Assembly: GCF_900129845.1 (NCBI RefSeq)
Contig: NZ_FQXB01000007.1
Coordinates: forward strand, 1 to 64,000
Origin: Cognatiyoonia sediminum
GTDB lineage: Bacteria; Pseudomonadota; Alphaproteobacteria; Rhodobacterales; Rhodobacteraceae
DNA: 64,000 nt
Direction of reading: 5' to 3'
Position 1 is the stretch's first letter. Each line of letters opens with the position of its first letter. The notes under the pieces are model-generated. The model searched no databases and was not told where the DNA came from. It worked only from the letters and a program-made list of their open reading frames with translations. This document shows positions 7,803 to 16,670 of the stretch, piece by piece. Position numbers and translations under genes: made by a program.

Positions 7803-9113
7803 ATGGCCATTGAGCATCTGAAGCAAAGTAAGCCCGAAGCCGAAAAGAAAGAAGAAGACGCGAAAGTCCGTTCCGTTGTCGAAGCTACATTGGCCGATAT
7901 TGAGAAACGGGGCGATGCGGCTGTGCGTGATCTGTCTAAGAAATTCGACGGCTATGAACCCGAGGCATTTCGACTATCGCAATCCGAGATCGAAGCAGCG
8001 ATGCAAAAGGTCTCCACCCGCGATATGGAAGACATCAAGTTCGCCCAAACTCAAATCCGCAACTTCGCTGAAGCCCAGCGCGCCTCGATGACGGATATTG
8101 AGGTGGAAACGATGCCCGGTGTAATCTTGGGGCACAAAAACATACCCGTTCAATCCGTGGGTTGCTACGTCCCCGGCGGCAAATTCCCGATGGTGGCCTC
8201 CGCACATATGTCTGTTCTCACTGCGACCGTGGCAGGCGTCCCCCGCATCATCGCCTCCGCGCCTCCTGTAAATGGAGAGCCCCACCCCGCCATCGTCGCT
8301 GCCATGCATATGGGCGGCGCACACGAGATTTACGTGATGGGCGGCATTCAAGCTGTTGGCGCGATGGCCATTGGAACCGAAACCATCGATCCGGTGCACA
8401 TGCTCGTCGGCCCCGGTAACGCCTTCGTCGCGGAGGCCAAGCGTCAGCTCTACGGTCGCGTTGGCATCGACCTCTTTGCTGGCCCAACTGAAACACAAGT
8501 GATTGCAGACGAAACCGTTGACGCAGAAATGTGTGCAACTGACCTGCTCGGGCAGTCTGAACACGGCTACAATTCACCCGCGATGCTGATCACCAACTCT
8601 CGCAAACTCGCGGACGAAACGCTTGTCGAGATTAACCGCATTCTCAAAATCATCCCGACGGCAGAAACCGCGTCCGCGTCGTGGGAAAACTACGGCGATA
8701 TTTTTGTCTGCGACACCTATAAGGAGATGCTTCAGGTCGCCAATGACACGGCTTACGAACACGTCCAGATCATGACGGACCGCGACGACTGGTTCCTAGA
8801 GAACATGCATTCCTACGGTGCGCTGTTCCTTGGCCCACGCACCAACGTGGCAAACGGCGATAAAGTCATCGGCACCAATCACACTCTGCCGACAAAGAAA
8901 GCCGGCCGCTACACTGGTGGGCTATGGGTCGGCAAATTCCTCAAAACACACTCCTACCAGAAGGTCACAACCGATGAAGCCGCCGCATTGGTCGGCGAAT
9001 ACGGCTCTCGCCTCTGCATGCTCGAAGGTTTCGTCGGCCACGCCGAACAGTGCAACCTACGTGTGCGCCGCTATGGCGGCAAAAATGTACCATATGGTCA
9101 GGCCGCGGAATGA
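7803..9113 (+). CDS. Histidinol-dehydrogenase-family alcohol dehydrogenase
   Basis: This is a 436-residue HisD-superfamily enzyme. The catalytic and zinc-site residues of HisD are in place: [13 protein letters not shown] (zinc Gln and His), the AYEHV pair (catalytic Glu-His), [14 protein letters not shown] (zinc Asp) and GFVGHAEQ (zinc His). HisD enzymes oxidise an alcohol through the aldehyde to the acid with two NAD+. Relatives outside histidine operons include sulfopropanediol 3-dehydrogenase (HpsN). There are no other histidine genes here, so this paralogue very likely oxidises a primary alcohol group of the imported substrate. The gene overlaps the next one by ATGA (9110-9113), which suggests coupled synthesis. 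Confidence 0.88.
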   Translation: MAIEHLKQSKPEAEKKEEDAKVRSVVEATLADIEKRGDAAVRDLSKKFDGYEPEAFRLSQSEIEAAMQKVSTRDMEDIKFAQTQIRNFAEAQRASMTDIEVETMPGVILGHKNIPVQSVGCYVPGGKFPMVASAHMSVLTATVAGVPRIIASAPPVNGEPHPAIVAAMHMGGAHEIYVMGGIQAVGAMAIGTETIDPVHMLVGPGNAFVAEAKRQLYGRVGIDLFAGPTETQVIADETVDAEMCATDLLGQSEHGYNSPAMLITNSRKLADETLVEINRILKIIPTAETASASWENYGDIFVCDTYKEMLQVANDTAYEHVQIMTDRDDWFLENMHSYGALFLGPRTNVANGDKVIGTNHTLPTKKAGRYTGGLWVGKFLKTHSYQKVTTDEAAALVGEYGSRLCMLEGFVGHAEQCNLRVRRYGGKNVPYGQAAE

Positions 9114-10162
9114 GTTGCGTTCACACTGAAAACAAGGAAGCTCTGAAAAAGCTTCACGCTGCGATGACCGATTTTGAAGAGGCCTCAGTGCGGTCTGCTT
9201 TGCGCAACCTCATCGCGCCTGACGCGCTCATTCATATGCCCCATCCACTTGGCGATCTTACTGGGCCAGATGAGCTTTACGACATCTGCTACGCGCCACT
9301 TTTCAAGTCCATGCCAGATCTAGAACGGCGGGATTGGATCTTGATGGGCGGTCAGACGGAGCATGGTGGCAACTGGATCGGCTGCGGCGGCCACTACATG
9401 GGCACCTTTGTTGTCCCATACCTTGATATCCCGCCAACCGGCCATCTTGCACATATGCGCTTCCACGAATTCTACAAATTCGAAGAAGGCCGCGTCGTCG
9501 AGATTCAAACGCTTTGGGATATACCAGAGCTTATGATGCAAGCTGGCGCTTGGCCTATGGCACCGTCCTTGGGCCTTGAATTTCATATCCCCGGGCCCGC
9601 AACACTAGACGGGTTTGTCCCCGGACCCTGGGACAAAGAACGGTCAGAGGCGTCATGCCGGCATATTGTCGACATGCTCGACCATCTGAAGTTGCATCCA
9701 AGCACAGGTGGTCCAGAAGTGATGGACATGCCGCGGTTCTGGCACCCTCGCATGAACTGGTACGGGCCCGCTGGTATCGGCACCGGGCGAGGTATCTCAG
9801 GTTTCCGCAATTGGCACCAAATCCCGTTCTTAAACGGAATGCCAGACCGTGGGCTCTATGTGGATGAAATCACCTACCACTTCTTTGGCGATAACGACTA
9901 TGTGGCGGTGACGGGATGGCCCGACATGATTCAGACCGTCACTCATGATGGTTGGATGGGTATTGCGCCGTCTGGAAAGAAGATCACCATGTGCTCTCTC
10001 GATTTCTGGCGGATCGAAAACGGCAAAATCCGAGAAAACTGGGTCATGGTCGATATCCTTGATGCCTATCGCCAACTGGATGTTGATGTTTTGGCGCGGA
10101 TGCGCGAGTTCAATAAGGCGCGCGTGTCGGGCTCTATTCCCTTCCCCGTTGGTGACGTCTAA
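9110..10162 (+). CDS. SnoaL-like tandem-domain protein
   Basis: The product has 350 residues if started at the ATG at 9110, which overlaps the upstream stop in ATGA; a farther start would run inside the HisD-like gene. It has two SnoaL/NTF2 domains. The N-terminal half has a GHYMGTF...PPTGH strand and a [11 protein letters not shown] turn. The C-terminal half has [20 protein letters not shown] and ENWVMVD. The same two-domain design is seen at 1778 and 11945. The PTGK/PSGK loop and the ENW motif line the pocket in SnoaL-type cyclases. Function is unknown; the neighbours argue for a step in breaking down the transported compound. The stop overlaps the next start (TAATG). Confidence 0.85.
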   Translation: MSCVHTENKEALKKLHAAMTDFEEASVRSALRNLIAPDALIHMPHPLGDLTGPDELYDICYAPLFKSMPDLERRDWILMGGQTEHGGNWIGCGGHYMGTFVVPYLDIPPTGHLAHMRFHEFYKFEEGRVVEIQTLWDIPELMMQAGAWPMAPSLGLEFHIPGPATLDGFVPGPWDKERSEASCRHIVDMLDHLKLHPSTGGPEVMDMPRFWHPRMNWYGPAGIGTGRGISGFRNWHQIPFLNGMPDRGLYVDEITYHFFGDNDYVAVTGWPDMIQTVTHDGWMGIAPSGKKITMCSLDFWRIENGKIRENWVMVDILDAYRQLDVDVLARMREFNKARVSGSIPFPVGDV

Positions 10163-10926
10163 TGACCCTGCCTCAAACCCCGTCCTTCCGACTTGAAGGC
10201 AAGCGCGCCTTGGTCGCAGGAGCCTCTTCTGGCATCGGCCTTGCCTGTGCAGTTGCCTTGGCCGAAGCCGGAGCACATGTAACGCTTGCTGCGCGCCGTT
10301 CAGACAAGTTGCGAGATTTGCAAGATCAACTCACCGCTAAGAGCTTATTAGCCGACACTCTCGCGCTCGACGTTTCCAACATCGACGCAACCCGCGCGGC
10401 CATCGAAGCTAATGACCCATTTGACATTTCGCTGAACGCCGCCGGCCTTGCTCTTCATACACCTGCAACGGAAACTAACCCCGAGGACTACGACGCCGTA
10501 TCGAACATCAACGTACGGGGTGCATATTTCCTTAACCAAGCCGTCGCCAAGAAACTGATCGCCGCCGGAAAACCGGGCAGCCTGATCACCATTTCCAGCC
10601 AGATGGGTTATGTCGGCGGTCAAGATAGGGCGGTTTATTGCGCCACCAAACACGCCGTCGAAGGCATGACCAAGGCCATGGCGATCGAATGGGGCAAAGC
10701 AGGTATCCGCGTAAATACCATCTGCCCAACGTTTATCGTGACTGACCTCACCCGACCTACCTTTGAAGACCCGGAAAAGCGCGCTTGGATCATGGATAAG
10801 ATCAAACTCGACCGCGTCGGCGAGGTAGAAGACATCATGGGTGCCGCTGTCTTCCTTGCGTCTGATGCGTCCGCACTGATGACCGGCACTCATATGATGA
10901 TCGACGGAGGATGGACCGCAGACTGA
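10162..10926 (+). CDS. Short-chain dehydrogenase/reductase (SDR)
   Basis: This is a classical SDR of 254 residues. It shows the nucleotide-binding motif GASSGIG at residues 20-26, the NAAG motif, the catalytic serine in TISSQMGYVG, YCATKHAVEGM with the Tyr-x-x-x-Lys pair, and the C-terminal MMIDGGWTAD. The AARRSDK after beta-strand 2 is compatible with NADP(H), but this is uncertain. It probably oxidises a secondary hydroxyl in the pathway. It is coupled to both neighbours: TAATG with the SnoaL gene upstream and TGATG with the LacI gene downstream. Confidence 0.92.
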   Translation: MTLPQTPSFRLEGKRALVAGASSGIGLACAVALAEAGAHVTLAARRSDKLRDLQDQLTAKSLLADTLALDVSNIDATRAAIEANDPFDISLNAAGLALHTPATETNPEDYDAVSNINVRGAYFLNQAVAKKLIAAGKPGSLITISSQMGYVGGQDRAVYCATKHAVEGMTKAMAIEWGKAGIRVNTICPTFIVTDLTRPTFEDPEKRAWIMDKIKLDRVGEVEDIMGAAVFLASDASALMTGTHMMIDGGWTAD

Positions 10927-11948
10927 TGGCACAAACGAAGGTCACATCGGCAGAAGTTGCAGCCCGCGCTGGCGTCAGCCAGTCAGCGGTCAGCCGTGTC
11001 TTCACTCCGGGTGCCTCCGCCTCGGCCAAAACCGTTGAAAAGGTCAAAGCCGCTGCAAAAGAGCTCGGCTATCGCCCCAACGTCCTTGCCCGCGCTATGG
11101 TGTCTGGCAAAAGCCGGATCATCGGCCTTGTCGTGGCTTACCTCGACAATCACTTCTTCCCTGTCGCTTTAGAACTCTTGTCAAACGAGCTGCAAAAGAA
11201 GGGGTATCACGTCCTCATCTTCACCGCGCCGAACTCTGTCGATGCCGTCGACAATCTGGTGCAGGAACTCATGGACTATCAAGTCGACGGGATCATCGCA
11301 GCCTCGGTTTCCATGAGCTCAACCCTCGCAGATCGCGCGAAGCTGGCAGGCATTCCAGTGGTCCTCTTCAACCGTGGGCTGGATGGCAGCGGTATGTCGT
11401 CAGTGACCTCAACAAACACCGAAGGCGGACGCAAAGTCGCCGAGTTTCTTGTCGATGCAGGCCACCAACGTATCGCCCATATCTCTGGTTGGAGCGGCTC
11501 ATCCACCGGCCGAGATCGCGCCTTTGGCTTCAAAGAAAGCCTCGCAAAATCTGGCCATGCTCTCGTTGCGGAAATAGACGGCATGTATTCACGCGAAGTC
11601 GCCTCTGAAGCCGCGCGGGATTTGATGTCGCGCCCTGACCCACCAGACGCCATCTTTGTCGGCAATGATCATATGGCCTTTGCGGTTATGGACACGATCC
11701 GCTTTGAACTGGGCCTGCGCGTACCAGAGGACGTATCAATCGTCGGGTATGACGACGTCCCCATGGCCAGTTGGGCGGCATACGACCTGACAACGGTACG
11801 CCAACCGGTCAACCAAATGACAGAGGCCACCATTGATACCCTACTGGGTCAAATCAATGACCCAACCAGAACGTCGACAAAGATCGAAATACCTGGGCCG
11901 CTAATCGCGCGCGGCTCCGCAAGACGCCCAGAAGGATGGACGCCATGA
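10926..11948 (+). CDS. LacI-family transcriptional regulator
   Basis: The product has 340 residues from the ATG at 10926, which overlaps the SDR stop. The N-terminal helix-turn-helix reads VTSAEVAARAGVSQSAVSRV, followed by the hinge helix ending NVLARAMVSGKS. The rest is a periplasmic-binding-protein-like ligand domain with VDGIIAASVSMSS, AFGFKESL, and PEDVSIVGYDD near the end. Such regulators usually repress their own catabolic operon until a sugar-like inducer binds. The inverted repeat at 2839-2854 is the best candidate operator. The gene sits inside the operon, so it would be autoregulated. Its stop overlaps the next start (ATGA). Confidence 0.92.
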   Translation: MAQTKVTSAEVAARAGVSQSAVSRVFTPGASASAKTVEKVKAAAKELGYRPNVLARAMVSGKSRIIGLVVAYLDNHFFPVALELLSNELQKKGYHVLIFTAPNSVDAVDNLVQELMDYQVDGIIAASVSMSSTLADRAKLAGIPVVLFNRGLDGSGMSSVTSTNTEGGRKVAEFLVDAGHQRIAHISGWSGSSTGRDRAFGFKESLAKSGHALVAEIDGMYSREVASEAARDLMSRPDPPDAIFVGNDHMAFAVMDTIRFELGLRVPEDVSIVGYDDVPMASWAAYDLTTVRQPVNQMTEATIDTLLGQINDPTRTSTKIEIPGPLIARGSARRPEGWTP

Positions 11949-12913
11949 AAGGCTTTTCAAATCGTTTCACCGATTTCCCCGACTACATCATCGGCATCAC
12001 CAAAGAAATTTGGGAAGATCGCGGCATTGGCACCCTGCATGACTACTACGCCCCCGACATCCCGGTCCGATCCCCCAGCAGCGTGGTGAAGGGCAACCAA
12101 GGCGTCATCGCAGCAACTATGGCAACTCTAGCCGAATTTCCGGACCGCACACTTTATGGTGAGGACGTCATCTGGTCCGGCATGCCAGAGGATGGAATGC
12201 TCAGTTCTCACCGGCTGCACTCCACCGCGACGCATGCTCATGATGGGGTTTATGGTAAAGCAACAGGCAAAACTCTCCGCTACCGCATCATCGCCGACTG
12301 CCATGCGATCAACAATCAGATCAACGACGAATGGCTGATCCGCGACCAAGGCGCGATTGTCCGTCAGCTGGGCTGGGACCCAAAAGACTATGCCGCTGAT
12401 TTGATCGACCGCGAAGGTGGCCCGGAAAACTGCGTGAAGCCCTTCACGCCTGAAATCGACATTGACGGCCCCTACAAAGGAACAGGCAATGACAATAAAT
12501 GGGGTCAAAAATACGCAGAGCTCCTAACCCGCATTATGAATGCCGAATTCAGTGTGATCCCACAGGAATACGACCGCGCGGTGAACCTTGAATACCCTGG
12601 CGGCGTTTCAGCTCTGTCTCATGGTGGTGCCGATAAATTCTGGATGGGCCTGCGCGCCTCTTTCCCCAATGCAGAGTTTAAAATCGAGCATCAAATTGGC
12701 CGCGATGACCCGATGATGCCCCCTCGCGCCGCCCTCCGTTGGAGTCTTTGGGGCAAACATGACGGCTGGGGCAGCTTCGGCACACCGACCGGCGCTCAGG
12801 TTTATGTCATGGGCGCCTCCCACGCCGAATTTGGCCCTTGGGGCCTGCGCCGCGAATACACGCTTTTCGACGAAACGGCGATCTGGAAGCAGATCCTTTT
12901 GGCAACGGGGTAA
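11945..12913 (+). CDS. SnoaL-like tandem-domain protein
   Basis: The product has 322 residues starting at the ATG at 11945 that overlaps the LacI stop; an ATG at 11936 is possible but uncoupled. It has two SnoaL/NTF2 domains. The first carries YGKATGKTLRYRI and DEWLIRDQGAIVRQLGWD; the second carries IGRDDPMMPPRAALRWSL and ends with DETAIWKQILLATG. A decayed copy of this second domain lies at 57107-57376 beside tdh, with the same IGRDD, HAEYG and DETAVWKQILL words. This means at least two loci in the genome once held this subfamily. Its enzymatic role is unknown. Confidence 0.83.
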   Translation: MKGFSNRFTDFPDYIIGITKEIWEDRGIGTLHDYYAPDIPVRSPSSVVKGNQGVIAATMATLAEFPDRTLYGEDVIWSGMPEDGMLSSHRLHSTATHAHDGVYGKATGKTLRYRIIADCHAINNQINDEWLIRDQGAIVRQLGWDPKDYAADLIDREGGPENCVKPFTPEIDIDGPYKGTGNDNKWGQKYAELLTRIMNAEFSVIPQEYDRAVNLEYPGGVSALSHGGADKFWMGLRASFPNAEFKIEHQIGRDDPMMPPRAALRWSLWGKHDGWGSFGTPTGAQVYVMGASHAEFGPWGLRREYTLFDETAIWKQILLATG

Positions 12914-12918
12914 TCGGA

Positions 12919-13884
12919 ATGACACCACAAGAGATAGAGACCCGCATCGTCCGCTATGGCGATCTGCACCCGTGCAAAACGGCTTTTATCGACGCCCACA
13001 CGCCCGGCTCTGATCAGAAAGAGAACTTCACCATCATTGGCGGTGGCGTGTCTGAATCCTCCGATCAACACGTGCATATTTCGATCCCTCACGGGTTCAA
13101 CATCGGGGCCGCTGGCCAGCCCCCGAAATGCCGGAACTCACTACACGACCACCACACAGCAGAGGCCTTTTTCGTACTGAAGGGCCGCTGGCGGTTCTTC
13201 TGGGGCCGCTGGGGCGATGCGGGCGAAGTGGTTTTGGAAGAAGGCGATATCTTCAACATCCCAACAGGTATTTTCCGTGGATTCGAAAACATCGGCACCG
13301 ACTACGGAATGATCATGGCGATCCTCGGCGGCGATGACGCCGGCGGCGGGGTCATGTGGGCCCCACAAGTGATCGAAGATGCAGCTGACCACGGTTTGGT
13401 TCTGGGCGAAGACGGCAAGCTCTACGACACCAAGCGCCAGCAGAAGCTGCCCGAAGGCGTAGCGCCCATGCCTCTGATGTCTGGCGAGGAACTTGCCAAA
13501 CGACCCGAACCGACGACCGCCGATGTGCTCCCGAACCATGTGGCGCGCTATTGGGATTTGATGGCCCTGTCAGACAAAGAGCCCACCACTGTCATCGGCG
13601 AACATGGTGTCTTGCGCGACAAACCAGGGTTCGAGGTTGATTTCATCACACGCGGTTCTGCAACCGAAGCCAAAAACGCAGCCAAGTTCCCGACTGTCCT
13701 GATGCCAATGCGCGGCCATTGGAAAGTGACATGGGACGGCGGCGCCGCGACGCTTGCCCCCGGTGACACAATGTCGGTCCCTGAAAATTTGGCGCACAGT
13801 GTCGTGCCTTCGATGACCGGAGAAGCAAGCCTTTATCGCATCGTCGCAACTGGCGATCCAGCTGGGTTGACTTGGCAGGGCTAG
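12919..13884 (+). CDS. Bicupin (two-domain cupin) protein
   Basis: The product has 321 residues from the ATG at 12919, six bases after the SnoaL stop. The N-terminal cupin carries the metal-site pattern SLHDHHTAEAFFVLKG and, later, GDIFNIPTGIFRGFEN. The C-terminal cupin carries MPMRGHWKVTWDGG and PGDTMSVPENLAHSV, with fewer histidines and probably without metal. Bicupins include dioxygenases (gentisate type), isomerases and decarboxylases; none can be chosen from the sequence. It is followed by an 80-bp gap with a hairpin, so the next three genes may have their own transcript. Confidence 0.85.
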   Translation: MTPQEIETRIVRYGDLHPCKTAFIDAHTPGSDQKENFTIIGGGVSESSDQHVHISIPHGFNIGAAGQPPKCRNSLHDHHTAEAFFVLKGRWRFFWGRWGDAGEVVLEEGDIFNIPTGIFRGFENIGTDYGMIMAILGGDDAGGGVMWAPQVIEDAADHGLVLGEDGKLYDTKRQQKLPEGVAPMPLMSGEELAKRPEPTTADVLPNHVARYWDLMALSDKEPTTVIGEHGVLRDKPGFEVDFITRGSATEAKNAAKFPTVLMPMRGHWKVTWDGGAATLAPGDTMSVPENLAHSVVPSMTGEASLYRIVATGDPAGLTWQG

Positions 13885-13907
13885 TGTACAGCGTATGTAC
13901 AACTATT

Positions 13908-13933
13908 GTACGCCGTGTGTACGCACGGCGTAC
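13908..13933. promoter_or_regulatory. Perfect inverted repeat in gap before MetE-like gene
   Basis: GTACGCCGTG and CACGGCGTAC form a 10-bp stem around a 6-base loop. The preceding bases (13885-13902) hold two more TGTAC words. There is no T-run, so it is either an operator or an mRNA hairpin placed 31 bases before the start of the MetE-like gene. Confidence 0.4.
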
Positions 13934-13964
13934 GTTACTTTCTTGACTATTTGGGGAACCACGA

Positions 13965-15089
13965 ATGACCAAAATCCAAACCACCCACGTCGGCTCCCTG
14001 CCTCGCACACAAGAGGTTGTGGACTTCATTTTTGCCCGCGAAAACGGCACCGAATATGATCAATCCGCCTTCGACAACTGCATGGCTGCGGCCGTGTCAG
14101 ACACCGTTAAAAAGCAGATTGACGCGGGCGTCGACATCGTGAGCGATGGCGAAACCTCCAAAATTAGCTACGCGACCTACGTTAAGGACCGCTACACAGG
14201 CTTTGATGGCAACAGCCCAAGGAACGCACCCGCTGACCTGAAAAAATTCCCAAGCTTTCTCAAGCGTTTGGCTGACGATGGCGGAACCCCTCAATATGCC
14301 CGCCCCATGTGCGTGGGCGACGTGAAATCCAAAGGCCAAGGTGAGTTGGAAAAAGACATCGCCAACCTCAAGGCCGCTATGACTGAACACGGTGTTGAGC
14401 GCGGATTCATGAACGCCGCCTCGCCCGGTGTGATCTCACTCTTTTTGCAAAACGACTTCTACAGCACGCGCGAGGAATACCTCGCCGCCCTCGCTGATGC
14501 GATGAAGGAAGAGTACGAAACCATCGTCGCCTCCGGCCTCGACCTACAGCTCGATTGCCCTGACCTCGCGCTGTCAAGGCACATGCTTTTCAATGACTTA
14601 AGTGATGAGGAGTTCCTGAAGATAGCAGGCTCCCATGTCGAGGCATTGAACCACGCGCTGGCCGACGTACCCGCCGAAAAGGTCCGCATCCACATCTGTT
14701 GGGGCAACTACGAAGGGCCGCATGTCTGCGACATCCCAATGGCGAAGATGTTCGATACGTTAATGTCTGCGAAAGCACGTTATGTTCTGTTTGAAACATC
14801 CAACCCACGCCACGGCCACGAATGGACCGTGTTCAGAGATCGAAAGGATGAAATTCCGGCAGATAAAGTCTTGGTTCCCGGTGTCGTCGACACAACGACG
14901 AATTTTGTGGAGCACCCCGAGCTTGTCGCACAACGCACACAGCGTTTTGTCGATATTGTGGGCGCGGAACGTGTAATCGCAGGCTCCGACTGCGGATTTG
15001 GCACCTTTGCAGGGTTCGGCGCCGTCGATCCTGAAATTGCCTACGCCAAGCTTGGCGCGCTGTCCGAAGGGGCCGCGCTGGTCAAATGA
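13965..15089 (+). CDS. Stand-alone MetE C-terminal-type zinc enzyme
   Basis: The 374-residue protein matches only the catalytic (C-terminal) half of cobalamin-independent methionine synthase. It has HVGSLPR near the start, VSDGE, the zinc ligands in RIHICWGNYE (His and Cys), a glutamate in FETSNPRHGHEW and a cysteine in GSDCGFGTF. Full MetE is about 750 residues, so this is a 'core' form. Known relatives include folate-independent methionine synthases and epoxyalkane:coenzyme M transferase, all activating a thiol on zinc. In this catabolic operon a methyl or alkyl transfer from the substrate to a thiol is more likely than methionine synthesis. It is coupled by ATGA to the hydrolase gene. Confidence 0.82.
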   Translation: MTKIQTTHVGSLPRTQEVVDFIFARENGTEYDQSAFDNCMAAAVSDTVKKQIDAGVDIVSDGETSKISYATYVKDRYTGFDGNSPRNAPADLKKFPSFLKRLADDGGTPQYARPMCVGDVKSKGQGELEKDIANLKAAMTEHGVERGFMNAASPGVISLFLQNDFYSTREEYLAALADAMKEEYETIVASGLDLQLDCPDLALSRHMLFNDLSDEEFLKIAGSHVEALNHALADVPAEKVRIHICWGNYEGPHVCDIPMAKMFDTLMSAKARYVLFETSNPRHGHEWTVFRDRKDEIPADKVLVPGVVDTTTNFVEHPELVAQRTQRFVDIVGAERVIAGSDCGFGTFAGFGAVDPEIAYAKLGALSEGAALVK

Positions 15090-15787
15090 CACCTCTGGTT
15101 TTTCTGCCGGGGATGATGTGCGACGAACGGCTGTTTGCGCATCAGATCGATGCAATGTCGAACGATCGTGCAATCCACGTAGCGGCGTTCGATGGTACTC
15201 ACGTCGCCACAATCGCAGAGGAAATTCTGAAGAGCGCACCTCCACATTTCGCCCTCGCTGGATTGTCGATGGGTGGGATTGTTGCAATGGAAATACTGAG
15301 GCAATCACCTGAAAGAGTGCAAGCTGTCGCATTGCTAGATACCAATCCTTTGGCGGAAACACGCGAAGTCATGGAGCGCCGCATCCCTCAAATCGAAATG
15401 GCAATGAATGGCAATCTGGAAGCGGTGATGCGGGATGAGATGAAGCCCAATTACTTAACCGAGGGTCCACATCGTCAGAGCATTCTTGATCTTTGTATGG
15501 ATATGGCACTTTCGATGGGACCAACGGCATTCATTGAACAATCACGGGCTTTGCAAACTCGTCCCGACCAAACCGATACACTGCGCGCCTACAAGAGCCC
15601 AACCCTGATACTCTGCGGCGAAGAAGACACTCTGTGCCCCGTGCACCGCCACACGCTAATGCATGAACTCATGCCGCACTCAACACTAACCATTCTGCCC
15701 AACGCCGGCCATCTGCCCACGCTCGAACAACCAGAGGCTACAACCGCCGCGCTTCAAGCCTGGCTTAAGGAGATCCCAAATGGATGA
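15086..15787 (+). CDS. Alpha/beta-fold hydrolase
   Basis: The protein has 233 residues. The nucleophile elbow is GLSMGG, the acid is likely the aspartate in CGEEDTLCPV, and the base is the histidine in NAGHLPTLEQP. The oxyanion region is FLPGMMCDERLF near the start. It is a small cytoplasmic esterase, lactonase or C-C hydrolase without a signal peptide. It overlaps the MetE-like gene by 4 bases and the RraA-like gene by 8 bases, so the three are made together. It may open a lactone or ester generated by the dehydrogenases. Confidence 0.88.
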   Translation: MTPLVFLPGMMCDERLFAHQIDAMSNDRAIHVAAFDGTHVATIAEEILKSAPPHFALAGLSMGGIVAMEILRQSPERVQAVALLDTNPLAETREVMERRIPQIEMAMNGNLEAVMRDEMKPNYLTEGPHRQSILDLCMDMALSMGPTAFIEQSRALQTRPDQTDTLRAYKSPTLILCGEEDTLCPVHRHTLMHELMPHSTLTILPNAGHLPTLEQPEATTAALQAWLKEIPNG

Positions 15788-16472
15788 CGCCCTTCTCACC
15801 CTGCTCCGATCTGTCGACACGCCAACGGTCTGCAACGCCATAGAAGTTGTCGAAGGCAAGCGCGGGTTCAACAATTTCACCCGTGGCACGATGCAGATCA
15901 GTGACCCAAATGGCGTCCTCATCGGCTACGCCCGCACCGCTAAAATCGCGGCGATCGATCCACCGACGGAAGCGCCCGACGTGATCAAAAAACGGCGCAT
16001 GGCTTATTACGAGCAAATGGCCACTGGCCCCCGCCCCGCCTTGGCAGTGGTTGAAGACCTGGACGGTAACGATGCGATCGGAGCGTTCTGGGGGGAAATC
16101 AACACGACTGTGCACAAGGGCTTTGGCCTGTGCGGAGCGCTCACCAACGGTGTGATGCGCGACCTTGGCGATCTGCCCAATGGCTTTCCCGTCATCGCAG
16201 GTCAGATCGGGCCAAGCCATGGGTTTGTTCATGTAAAAGAGATCGGTACGCCTGTGCGCATATTCGGACTTGAGATTGCCGATGGTGATCTTGTTCATGC
16301 TGACAGACACGGCGCGTTGGTTATCGGCAAAGAACATATTGAAGGCTTGGCCGTTGCGATCAAAAAACTACTAGATACCGAAAGCATCGTACTGGACGCC
16401 GCCCGAAGAGCAGACTTCGATTTTGAAAGTTTCGCGGACGCTTGGTCGAGGTTCGAAGCGGAAAGAACATAG
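15780..16472 (+). CDS. RraA-like aldolase/decarboxylase family protein
   Basis: The protein has 230 residues of the RraA / 4-hydroxy-4-methyl-2-oxoglutarate aldolase fold. Diagnostic parts are GFGLCGALTNGVMRD, where the arginine and aspartate of the G-X20-R-D metal/substrate site lie, and GDLVHADRHGALVI. Members cleave 2-keto-4-hydroxy acids to pyruvate or decarboxylate oxaloacetate with Mg2+. RraA itself is a ribonuclease E inhibitor lacking that chemistry. In this position it could catalyse the final retro-aldol cut feeding central metabolism. It is the last gene of the operon. Confidence 0.85.
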   Translation: MDDALLTLLRSVDTPTVCNAIEVVEGKRGFNNFTRGTMQISDPNGVLIGYARTAKIAAIDPPTEAPDVIKKRRMAYYEQMATGPRPALAVVEDLDGNDAIGAFWGEINTTVHKGFGLCGALTNGVMRDLGDLPNGFPVIAGQIGPSHGFVHVKEIGTPVRIFGLEIADGDLVHADRHGALVIGKEHIEGLAVAIKKLLDTESIVLDAARRADFDFESFADAWSRFEAERT

Positions 16473-16577
16473 ATCGAAATTCGAGGCCAACAGTCGACCT
16501 TTGAATTGATTTAGAAACAGAAACATGAGCCAGATCTAACCCATCATGGTTGTCAAATGCCACCGCGCATGTTGCCT

Positions 16578-16670
16578 TCAAGCAGACTGCTGAAAAGGCT
16601 CTTTTTGATTCAGATTCCGATAGGATTTTGGCGTCACGCCCATTTGTTTGCGAAACAACCTGTAGAAATG
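16578..16670 (-). pseudogene. Tail of an AraC-family regulator, cut by IS6 copy A
   Basis: Read leftward from the IS6 edge, the frame gives HFYRLFRKQMGVTPKSYR and then a stop at 16578. This is the second helix-turn-helix end of AraC/XylS regulators. The rest of the gene is not found on the other side of the IS (17487-17533), so it was deleted or moved. The short stretch 16473-16577 shows nothing else. Confidence 0.6.

Noticed and set aside
7803-9113. Annotation as histidine biosynthesis hisD or as hpsN
   Set aside because: No other histidine genes or sulfopropanediol pathway genes are present; only the family can be supported.
16473-16577. Possible IS6 target duplication or attachment site between the RraA-like gene and the AraC relic
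   Set aside because: Flanks of IS6 copy A do not match each other and no repeated core was found.
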